Source of the DNA: Desulfobacteraceae bacterium
GTDB lineage: Bacteria; Desulfobacterota; Desulfobacteria; Desulfobacterales; Desulfosalsimonadaceae
DNA length: 6,319 nucleotides
Reading direction: 5' to 3'
NCBI GenBank assembly: GCA_007131845.1
Contig: SLPT01000175.1
Coordinates: 1 to 6,319, forward strand
The position numbers and the translations under genes are program-made. Position 1 is the first letter of the stretch. Every line of letters starts with the position of its first letter. The notes below the pieces were generated by a model. It searched no databases. It saw only the letters and a list, made by a program, of their open reading frames with translations, and was not told the origin of the DNA. Positions 1-5,466 of the stretch are shown piece after piece.

Positions 1-227
1 AGCCGGGTGAAATCACCAGGCGTTTCCGGCTTGAAATAATATCCCACAAAAGGACCGAAACCCACAACCCGATCCTGAATTTCCACCCGTATTTCCGAAA
101 CATACCCCCGGGGCACATCCAGCTCGCGTTCGTTGACGCCGGATTGTCCACACCCTTGTGCAAGCATGCAAATGACGGCAAATACACACACGGCAATTAT
201 AAAAGGGAATTCAGCTCGTGACGCCAT
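1..227 (-). CDS. small lipoprotein, N-terminal part (runs off the left edge)
   Basis: Reading the minus strand from ATG at 227-225 gives an open frame of 75 codons to the window edge. It starts MASRAEFPF, followed by a hydrophobic stretch (about residues 9-22) and then LAQGC at about residues 23-27, which fits a lipobox. The Cys would be lipidated after signal peptidase II cleavage, giving an envelope-anchored protein. The mature part begins GQSGVNERELDVP and continues with a beta-rich segment (VSEIRVEIQDRVVGFGPFVGYYF). I do not recognise a family. The start is supported by a purine-rich ribosome site (GGGGAG, 5 nt spacing) just upstream. It overlaps the end of the upstream membrane-protein fragment by 17 nt, so translational coupling is likely. 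The frame is seen directly; the lipoprotein call is inferred from the leader, and the lipobox is only fair (Gln at -2). Confidence 0.6.
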   Translation of the reverse strand, partial: MASRAEFPFIIAVCVFAVICMLAQGCGQSGVNERELDVPRGYVSEIRVEIQDRVVGFGPFVGYYFKPETPGDFTR

Positions 228-414
228 GTTCGCTCCCCCCCCAGAGTTTGCCAATACCCCATATGCAGAGGGCAAACACCACCACAAGAACCGCGGCTGC
301 TGCCGGCTTGCTGCCGAACCAGTCCCCCAGCGTGATCTGGCCTGCATTGGTGGGCGCATACAAAAGCGGGATCATCATTTCATGCACCTGGGCAAAGACG
401 GCCGTGCCGCGGAT
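211..414 (-). pseudogene. C-terminal fragment of a membrane protein resembling the YeeE/YedE transporter family
   Basis: The minus-strand frame from about 414 to the TGA at 213-211 encodes about 67 residues. It begins IRGTAVFAQVHEMMIPLLYAP, continues NAGQITLGDWFG, then a single clear membrane helix (AAAAVLVVVFALCIWGIG), and ends in a short polar tail GSEHGVTS. The RGTAVFAQVHE and LYAPTNAGQ wording resembles the last segment of YeeE/YedE-type (thiosulfate/sulfur-compound) permeases. This is recognition from memory and not certain. Upstream the frame hits TAA at 417-415, and from 418 on the DNA is a transposable-element end, so the 5' part of the gene has been lost or separated. The gene overlaps the lipoprotein gene by 17 nt. 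It is probably non-functional as it stands. Confidence 0.45.
233..238 (-). promoter_or_regulatory. ribosome binding site of the lipoprotein gene, in a G8 tract
   Basis: The minus strand reads GGGGGGGGAG then CGAAC then ATG. The GGGGAG core lies 5 nt before the start at 227 and is part of an eight-G run (235-242) that is also coding sequence of the overlapping upstream gene. Confidence 0.5.
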
Positions 415-417
415 TTA

Positions 418-476
418 GGGGACGCCCTTTATATTTTTATATTCAACCATTCAGTCAATACCATACTGACAAAATC
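418..476 (-). mobile_element. internally deleted remnant of the RAYT element (3' end)
   Basis: Positions 419-447 match the left end of the complete element (4079-4107) perfectly over 29 nt. Positions 456-476 match an internal part of it (4410-4430) perfectly over 21 nt. In the complete copy these segments are about 300 nt apart, so this copy is a deletion derivative. On the minus strand it still reads in frame: DFVSMVL joined to TEWLNIKI and stop, against DFVSMVL...LSELLNIKI in the full transposase. No homology to the element is seen to the right of about 476, and no right terminal repeat is found before the lipase gene. Confidence 0.75.
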
Positions 477-625
477 GCCTGCCCACGCCCCTACTCTTGA
501 CCCTCTCCCTCGATCTTAACGCTACTCATATGTGGCATAAAGCAGAGCGATATTAGGCTGAGACTTATCCTCTGCCTTCCTGCACAATGCCCGATATTTT
601 ATCTCATATCGTGTGTTTCCGCTGA

Positions 626-883
626 TCAAAATAGTTGTTGACACTCATGACTGATTCCCGCTAAACAGAATATTAATACGATCCATAACTTTTCTATAAC
701 CCGATTCACAACGACCGCTGCAGATACACCATCGTTCAGCTTGACAGGATGTGTAATGTGATTTCAACATTCTGGCGTTAAGAAAGAAGGGATCTTTTCG
801 TCTTTTCCGCCAATTTCTATGTCAAGCTCAAATTTTAAGCCTCGAAATTCACTTGGTACTCCTGCGGATAAAATTTTCGCCAT
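626..883 (-). pseudogene. possible short gene remnant interrupted by one in-frame TGA
   Basis: From ATG at 883-881 the minus strand encodes 39 residues (MAKILSAGVPSEF..., then LKFELDIEIGG) ending in PEC and TGA (766-764). The same frame then continues for 45 more residues, including a hydrophobic run (IEKLWIVLIFCLAGI), to TGA at 628-626. The composition looks protein-like, and the frame is open upstream of the ATG for 18 further codons back to a TAA. No ribosome site of normal spacing precedes the ATG and I recognise no family. It could be a decayed gene, two chance frames, or, much less likely, a selenoprotein read through the TGA. It lies antisense in the leader region of the lipase gene. 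Confidence 0.2.
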
Positions 884-950
884 TCCTTGAACTTGGCTTA
901 AAACCCTGGTTTTCGTTCGGCCGCTATTTAAAAATCGTTACTACAAGAAA

Positions 951-957
951 AGGGAGG
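951..957 (+). promoter_or_regulatory. ribosome binding site of the lipase gene
   Basis: AGGGAGG lies 11 nt before the ATG at 969. The match to the anti-Shine-Dalgarno sequence is strong and the spacing slightly long. It supports 969 as the start, as does the Lys-rich signal-peptide N-terminus that follows. Confidence 0.65.
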
Positions 958-968
958 AAACGAAAGCT

Positions 969-3686
969 ATGAAAAAAAAGAAAACCGTGTATTTTTTTCT
1001 CAGACAGGGGCTGATGCTGGCAGTTCTGCTACTTGGGCTTGCCACCATTATCGGAACAGGCAGCAGTTCATCCAACGATGAGAATGGAGCCGAAAAAGAC
1101 ATTCGTCCTGTTCTGTTCATCCACGGCGGCGCCGGATCGGCATCGCAGTTTGAATCCCAGGCTCAGCGATTCATGGCCAATGACTACCCCCTGAGCCATC
1201 TTGCCGTCTTCGAATATGACGGCGGCGATGGGGAAATCGTATCAGATCCCGATAAAATCGACCTTGCCAATGATCGTATCAATACCATCGTCGACGATCT
1301 TCTTGCAGATACCGGCGCAGACAAAATAAATCTGATCGGCCACTCCAGGGGCACCGGGGTAAGTTTCAACTTTCTTTCCGAACCTGAAAACGCGCAGCGG
1401 GTAGCCCGCTATGTTGCCGTTGACGGAATGGCAGCGGACGAGCCTCCCGGCGGCGTTCCCACTCTCGCCCTGTGGGGTCAGTACGTGGATCGCGAGGTTG
1501 TCGGAGCAGAAGAAAACATCTATCCCGACCCGGATAACCCTGTCGGACACATTGAGGTCTGCACCGCGGGGACGTCCTTTGTCAGAATCTACGAGTTTTT
1601 CAACGGCCAAGAACCTGCAATCAGCCATATACCTCACGCCGATGAAGATCATGTCATGATTGCCGGAAGGGCCGTATTGTTCCCCCAGAATGTCGGGGCC
1701 GAAGGCACGACACTCGAAATATACGAAGTGGACATGGATACGGGTCATATGATCTCCGATGAGGCCGTCCATACAGAGAACATCGACGCTACGGGATCAT
1801 GGGGTCCGGCTCAGGTCTCAAAAGGTACAACCTACATGTTTGCCCTCAAGCGGGACGTTTCCGGCAATGACCACTATTTCTACCGCGAGCCGTTCATTCA
1901 GGACAATTATTTCATACGGCTGAACACATCCGAGCCCGATACCGGCGTCGGTCAGTATCTCCACCGGAACGCCGGGCACACCAATATCATGGTGACGAGA
2001 GACAAGGAATTCTGGGGAGACCAGGGTGACAATAACGATGTCCTCATGGTCCGTGACACGGGGGACCTTGGACCCATCAATATAGTCACCGGGGAAACCG
2101 CTTTCCTTCTGAACCGGACCAACACGCTTTTTTTGCATGACCGGAACATGGACCAGCAAAGTACTATGCCCGGACCGGATCCATTCTTTTCTCAAATACC
2201 CTTCATGTCGGGCCTTGACGTATTCATTCCCGCATCGGACCCACCCGAGCGTACTATACGGCTCGAGCTGACGCCACGGGGCGGCGGCAAGTCGCAGGTC
2301 ATCAATGTTCCCAACTGGCCGTCCGATGACGTGCGGTCCGTCTCGGTTCTGTTCAGGGATTATTCGGAACCAATCAGACCCGTCGTGTTTGTCCACGGCT
2401 TTGCCGGATCGGCTTCGCAGTTCGAATCACAGGCGCAGCGGTTCATGGCCAACGGTTATCCCCTCAGATACCTGGCCGCCTATGATCACGATACATCCGG
2501 AGCAGTGGACCCGGAAAACCAGGTGGAGCCCCTTGATGATATTATCGATGCCATCCTGGCGGACACCGGCGCCGAACAAGTCGACCTGATCGGACATTCA
2601 AGGGGTACGAGGGTAAGCCAGTTCTACCTGGCAGATCCCCTTCGGGCAGCCAAGGTTGCCCACTACGTGAACGTCGACGGATTCCCTGCAGACGAGTCCC
2701 CCGGAGGCGTTCCCACGATGGCTTTGTGGGCGGACGGCCGGTTGTTCACCGGTGGATTTCCACCTCAAGATCCGTATGCACGGGAAATTCCGGGCGCAAC
2801 AAATGTTTATCACCTGGAACAGGCCCACATCGAGATTGCCACATCAAGGGAATCTTTCGTGGACATGTTCACTTTCTTTAACGACAGAGAACCTGCAGTT
2901 GATACGGTTTCAGAATTCCCCGTTGAAACAGTCGAGATAGCCGGCGCCGTCAATTATTTTCCGACAAATGCGGGCGCGCCGGGATCACTCGAGATTTATG
3001 AGATTAACCCTGATACGGCCATCAGGATCGGTGATCCTGTGGCTTCCTTGGCCATCGATGCAGCCGGCGACTGGGGCCCCCTCTGGGTCGACAAGGGAGC
3101 AACTTACGAGTTTGCCTTTCAGCATGAAAGCGACGGCAACCATTATTTTTATCGTGAGCCCAACATTGCCGACAACTACTTTATTCGTCTCAACACATCC
3201 GACCCGGACGATGCCGATGCACTCGGAGCCAAACTCTCCCGATCGGAAAATCACACCAATATTGTCATCACCCGGGACAAGGAAATGTGGGGCAACCAAG
3301 GAGTGGTCGATAACGACATCATCGAAATTGACGGCACCAATATTCTGGATTCGGATGGGGGAGAAATGGCGGCGGCGCGCGCCAAGCACCTCTCCGCCCT
3401 GTTCCTCATGGACTGGGGTCCTGAAAAGGCTGCGGAACCGGGTGAAGCCGGAAGCGAACCGGATCAGGCAACCGACCTGACCGAACCCATTGAAACATTT
3501 CACAGCACCGCTTTTATGTCCGGCCTCGACCTGTACATGCCCGCAGCTGATCCATGGGACGCTACTATAGAGGCCAGAATGACGCCTCGCGGAGAAGCAG
3601 GAGCAGTCCAGGTTTTGAACGTTCCCAACTGGCCCTCTGAGGACGTTCGCATATCGGTCCATTTCAGAGATTTCGTTCAGGATTAG
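969..3686 (+). CDS. exported tandem two-domain lipase/esterase (duplicated Archaeoglobus-lipase-like unit)
   Basis: A 905-residue alpha/beta hydrolase predicted to cleave ester bonds of lipids or related esters outside the cytoplasm. Residues 1-31 are a signal: MKKKKT, a hydrophobic core (LMLAVLLLGLATIIG), then GTGSSSSND, with no lipobox Cys. Two homologous units follow, about 46-464 and 469-902. Unit 1 has an oxyanion-type VLFIHGG, the nucleophile elbow GHSRG (Ser126), Asp152 in VDGM and His194 in GHIEV. Unit 2 has VVFVHGF, GHSRG (Ser544), Asp570 in VDGF and His620 in AHIEI. Each hydrolase domain (about 200 residues) is followed by a beta-rich domain with shared motifs: HYFYREP, DNYFIRLNTS, HTNI..TRDKE.WG.QG, FMSGLD, and VPNWPS at its end. 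This order and wording match the family of the Archaeoglobus fulgidus lipase (catalytic domain plus C-terminal beta domain), which as I recall has only one unit. The segment before each elbow helix is short, so a long lid seems absent. The gene stands alone, ending at a terminator. The natural substrate is unknown. Confidence 0.85.
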   Translation: MKKKKTVYFFLRQGLMLAVLLLGLATIIGTGSSSSNDENGAEKDIRPVLFIHGGAGSASQFESQAQRFMANDYPLSHLAVFEYDGGDGEIVSDPDKIDLANDRINTIVDDLLADTGADKINLIGHSRGTGVSFNFLSEPENAQRVARYVAVDGMAADEPPGGVPTLALWGQYVDREVVGAEENIYPDPDNPVGHIEVCTAGTSFVRIYEFFNGQEPAISHIPHADEDHVMIAGRAVLFPQNVGAEGTTLEIYEVDMDTGHMISDEAVHTENIDATGSWGPAQVSKGTTYMFALKRDVSGNDHYFYREPFIQDNYFIRLNTSEPDTGVGQYLHRNAGHTNIMVTRDKEFWGDQGDNNDVLMVRDTGDLGPINIVTGETAFLLNRTNTLFLHDRNMDQQSTMPGPDPFFSQIPFMSGLDVFIPASDPPERTIRLELTPRGGGKSQVINVPNWPSDDVRSVSVLFRDYSEPIRPVVFVHGFAGSASQFESQAQRFMANGYPLRYLAAYDHDTSGAVDPENQVEPLDDIIDAILADTGAEQVDLIGHSRGTRVSQFYLADPLRAAKVAHYVNVDGFPADESPGGVPTMALWADGRLFTGGFPPQDPYAREIPGATNVYHLEQAHIEIATSRESFVDMFTFFNDREPAVDTVSEFPVETVEIAGAVNYFPTNAGAPGSLEIYEINPDTAIRIGDPVASLAIDAAGDWGPLWVDKGATYEFAFQHESDGNHYFYREPNIADNYFIRLNTSDPDDADALGAKLSRSENHTNIVITRDKEMWGNQGVVDNDIIEIDGTNILDSDGGEMAAARAKHLSALFLMDWGPEKAAEPGEAGSEPDQATDLTEPIETFHSTAFMSGLDLYMPAADPWDATIEARMTPRGEAGAVQVLNVPNWPSEDVRISVHFRDFVQD
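1131..1180 (+). repeat. first copy of the duplicated lipase-unit segment
   Basis: This 50-nt stretch encodes AGSASQFESQAQRFMAN and recurs at 2403-2452 with 45 of 50 identities, the differences being synonymous. It is the most conserved part of the internal gene duplication (offset 1272 nt, 424 codons). Confidence 0.8.
2403..2452 (+). repeat. second copy of the duplicated lipase-unit segment
   Basis: Counterpart of 1131-1180 in the second lipase unit. It encodes the same AGSASQFESQAQRFMAN peptide, with five silent differences over 50 nt. Confidence 0.8.
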
Positions 3687-3726
3687 CAAAAGGTCGCTTA
3701 ACACGGACCATTGATGCACGCAAAAA

Positions 3727-3761
3727 AAAAGGCGGCTGCCCTCCAAGGGTAGCCGCCTTTT
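3727..3761. terminator. bidirectional rho-independent terminator
   Basis: A 12-bp stem (GGCGGCTGCCCT with AGGGTAGCCGCC, one G-T pair) closes a 3-nt loop and is extended by AAAA/TTTT. It lies 40 nt past the lipase stop and 15 nt past the stop of the convergent CMD gene. On the minus strand the stem is followed by nine T; on the plus strand by only four, so it should act best on the minus-strand gene while serving both. Confidence 0.9.
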
Positions 3762-3776
3762 AACATCCCCCTCTTA

Positions 3777-4055
3777 CTAATCCGTTATATCCCGTGCCCA
3801 GCTCAGAGCCGCGGAAACCGACGGAAACCCCATGGTAGACGTGAGCACGACCAGCGCATGATGGATTTCCTCCCGGCTTGCCCCTGCCTTGAGGGCCCGC
3901 CGTGTATGGCTGTGCACGGCCCCTTCGAGCCTGAGGGCGGCGGCAGCAGCCATCTGCACCAATTCCACCGTTTTTTCGTCCAGCGGTCCTTCCGCACGAG
4001 TGGCCTGCCCCAGCTCGGAAACGGCCTTCATAAGACCGGGGTGCTCAGACTGCAT
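3777..4055 (-). CDS. carboxymuconolactone decarboxylase (CMD/AhpD-like) family protein, N-terminus truncated
   Basis: The minus-strand frame encodes 92 residues from the first ATG. The core EGAVHSHTRRALKAGASREEI (residues 43-63), followed by HHALVVLTSTMGFPS and ALSWARDI, is typical of small all-helical CMD-family proteins. The AhpD CxxC pair is absent (Leu and Ala at the Cys positions, the His kept), so a peroxidase or disulfide role is unlikely; the activity is unknown. The frame stays open upstream of the ATG and reads SLHPKHYKV. That looks like the genuine N-terminal part of this family ('PKHYxxx') and runs straight into the transposable-element end at 4079, where a TAA in the terminal repeat closes it. 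The ATG at 4055 has no properly spaced ribosome site (AAGG only 2 nt away). The native start was therefore probably lost by the insertion, and expression of the remainder is doubtful. The gene ends at the shared terminator. Confidence 0.75.
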   Translation of the reverse strand: MQSEHPGLMKAVSELGQATRAEGPLDEKTVELVQMAAAAALRLEGAVHSHTRRALKAGASREEIHHALVVLTSTMGFPSVSAALSWARDITD

Positions 4056-4078
4056 TACCTTGTAGTGCTTGGGGTGAA

Positions 4079-4103
4079 GGGACGCCCTTTATATTTTTAT
4101 ATT
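4079..4103. repeat. left terminal inverted repeat of the element
   Basis: 25 bp, beginning GGGACGCCC and followed by an AT-rich block. It is an inverted match to 5145-5169 and a direct match to 419-443, where the remnant copy carries one extra outer G. Confidence 0.85.
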
Positions 4104-5111
4104 CAACAATTCGGACAATATCAAACTTTCTTCAGCAACGATTTTCCCACCATTCCTTACTGCCACACTCACTGTTGGAACTGCAATTTTAAGGTGATCA
4201 GCGACCTCAGTCATCGACATGCCCAGTTCCCTTACACTCCAGTAACAAACAAGTGCCCGGCCCTTTACAACTGTTCTCTCCTTGGATGGGCCGATCAGTG
4301 AGAGGCTGGGTATCAAGAGTAATTCAGCGACTGCTGTAACAATATCATCCAATTGAATGCCGTTGGCGGTCAATTGGTATCGCTTGTTTATTGCCTCCTG
4401 CGCGTCTGACAATACCATACTGACAAAATCACTGTCACCCAATATGCGCTCATCGCTTTTCTGGAAAACGCCGGCCTTACGCAAGGAATGAACGGCTGTC
4501 CAGCCGCCGGCGCTTCGTACCAGCCCGCCGCCGGTAAGCGCCGGTTGCTTCCCCAACTCAAGGCCTTTAACAACGTATTGCCGATATCGGCTTTGCGCCG
4601 TCGGCTTTCTATCGTCGAAGTAAGTCAACACCTCTTTTACGGACTGCCAGGTATTTTCTTTTTTCCCCAGAATATAACTGTGACCGGCAAAACAATACCT
4701 GTCCAGCGCCGCCATATCTTTGACCAACCCGGCCCTTAATGGATTCAGATGGATATAACGCACCAGTTCCTTTAAGTAAGCGTCTTGCTGACAAAGAATT
4801 GATTTATAACGGTTTTGAAACAAATGCCCGCTTCTTCGATGACGACGGTTATGACTGATGGCATAACCTGTCAGCAAACGCCGCATGACCGAGGAGACCG
4901 GCACATCGCCGGTCTTTAACAACAAATGGAAATGATTGGGAATCAATGCCCATGCAAAACATTGGGTCCGTGTTTCCGTAACCAACTCACCAAGGCGTTC
5001 AATAAAATTTTCCCGGTCCTTATCGTCCCGGAATATTCGGCCTCGTTCGATTCCTCTGGCAATGATATGATGCACCGCGCCCGGCGCATCTATTCTGGCT
5101 TTTCTGGGCAT
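4089..5111 (-). CDS. REP-associated tyrosine transposase (RAYT, Y1/HUH family)
   Basis: A 340-residue protein. The N-terminal Y1_Tnp domain (about 1-135) starts MPRKARIDAPGAVHHIIARG. It carries the metal-binding HUH-type motif NHFHLLL (His60, His62), then GHLFQNRYKS (95-104) and RYIHLNPLRAGLV (118-130), in which Tyr119 aligns with the catalytic Tyr of E. coli RAYT. Such enzymes cut and join single-stranded DNA at hairpin-like REP sequences. The C-terminal half (about 220-325) is typical of the longer RAYTs and ends in a helix-turn-helix (MSMTEVADHLKIAVPTVS, 298-315), probably for binding element ends. The gene is uninterrupted, with all key residues present. No strong ribosome site precedes the ATG at 5111, suggesting weak translation. 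The stop codon lies inside the terminal repeat. The family call is firm; whether the element still moves is unknown. Confidence 0.88.
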   Translation of the reverse strand: MPRKARIDAPGAVHHIIARGIERGRIFRDDKDRENFIERLGELVTETRTQCFAWALIPNHFHLLLKTGDVPVSSVMRRLLTGYAISHNRRHRRSGHLFQNRYKSILCQQDAYLKELVRYIHLNPLRAGLVKDMAALDRYCFAGHSYILGKKENTWQSVKEVLTYFDDRKPTAQSRYRQYVVKGLELGKQPALTGGGLVRSAGGWTAVHSLRKAGVFQKSDERILGDSDFVSMVLSDAQEAINKRYQLTANGIQLDDIVTAVAELLLIPSLSLIGPSKERTVVKGRALVCYWSVRELGMSMTEVADHLKIAVPTVSVAVRNGGKIVAEESLILSELLNIKI

Positions 5112-5144
5112 GAAAAATTTTTACCAAAAAAAGAAAGCCCTGTA

Positions 5145-5169
5145 AATATAAAAATATAAAGGGCGTCCC
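5145..5169. repeat. right terminal inverted repeat of the element
   Basis: Perfect inverted copy of 4079-4103. With the outer base at 5170 it matches the remnant end at 418-443 over 26 bp in inverted orientation. Confidence 0.85.
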
Positions 5170-5267
5170 CCCCGTTCCCTTATGAAGCCGTATCCAATCC
5201 TTTTGAGTTTATTCAGGAAATGATAAAAAAACCACATAAAAAATGGATGGATTGCCATCTATATTAA
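5166..5267 (+). pseudogene. C-terminal fragment of an unrecognised protein abutting the element
   Basis: The plus-strand frame reads SPPFPYEAVSNPFEFIQEMI then KKPHKKWMDCHLY and TAA (5265-5267). The wording looks protein-like (Pro/Phe/Glu-rich, then a basic cluster), but no start is available: upstream the frame enters the terminal repeat and meets a TAA. It may be the tail of a gene cut by the element. I do not recognise the family, and at 33 residues chance cannot be excluded. Confidence 0.3.
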
Positions 5268-5343
5268 TTTCAGGGGGCCTGCTCGTGAAAGAATTTGATT
5301 GGCGTCCGTTGTATCCCAAATCAGCCTGGAGGAATGCTTCGGG

Positions 5344-5372
5344 TTGAGCATGGATCTGTTATGGATTATCTT
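5344..5372 (+). promoter_or_regulatory. possible sigma-70 promoter of the SecD-like gene
   Basis: TTGAGC (5344-5349), a 17-nt spacer and TATCTT (5367-5372) form a reasonable sigma-70 pair. Transcription would start near 5379, upstream of the ATG choices at 5437, 5452 and 5467 and downstream of the TTG at 5299, arguing against the longest reading frame. Confidence 0.35.
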
Positions 5373-5466
5373 TATCAAAGCCTTAAAAACGGGGCATCCG
5401 ATACGAACCTTCTACAGACGACATCACCTGCGAATTATGGAAATCAAACAGATGAAAGATAATATT

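Larger units (their letters stand above)
477..968. other. intergenic stretch upstream of the lipase gene, no confident gene
   Basis: About 490 nt, AT-richer than the flanking genes. The only coding-like signal is a minus-strand frame at 626-883, listed separately. Two perfect TTGACA hexamers occur on the plus strand (638-643 and 741-746), but the sequences 16-18 nt downstream (for example CTAAAC, CAACAT) are poor -10 boxes, so no lipase promoter can be assigned. No strong hairpin or direct repeat was noticed. Confidence 0.5.
4079..5169 (-). mobile_element. RAYT-bearing transposable element with 25-bp terminal inverted repeats
   Basis: The ends 4079-4103 and 5145-5169 are perfect inverted repeats (GGGACGCCCTTTATATTTTT and on to 25 bp). 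The 1091-bp body holds one gene, the transposase. The repeat carries the stop codon and last codons (NIKI) of that gene at one end and lies 33 nt before its start at the other. Directly outside the ends, flanks differ (GGGGTGAA on the left, CCCCGTTC on the right), so no target duplication is visible. Genes on both sides are truncated at the ends. A related partial copy sits at 418-476. Confidence 0.8.

Noticed and set aside
133..519. Plus-strand ORF of 128 residues
   Set aside because: It lies antisense to the lipoprotein and YeeE-like frames and runs through the element remnant; rich in His/Pro with no sensible domain.
638..666. Promoter with perfect TTGACA upstream of the lipase gene
   Set aside because: The -10 position at normal spacing is CTAAAC, too weak to call; the TTGACA at 741 has the same problem.
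2985..3746. Long minus-strand ORF (253 residues) opposite the lipase
   Set aside because: Shadow of the lipase coding strand; it spans the lipase stop and has no family-like motifs. The same holds for the minus-strand frames at 1242-1772 and 1818-2396.
3858..4301. Plus-strand ORF of 147 residues across the CMD gene and element end
   Set aside because: It crosses an element boundary and is antisense to two recognised genes.
4071..5177. Target-site duplication around the complete element
   Set aside because: The outer flanks (GGGGTGAA and CCCCGTTC) show no direct repeat.
5243..5347. Small plus-strand ORF of 34 residues (MDGLPSILISGG...)
   Set aside because: Short, overlaps the fragment before it and has no recognised family; kept only as part of the gene-scrap observation.
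5299..5466. N-terminal extension of the SecD-like protein from TTG at 5299 (175 residues)
   Set aside because: It would place 56 residues before an obvious signal peptide, overlaps the candidate promoter at 5344-5372, and has no convincing ribosome site.
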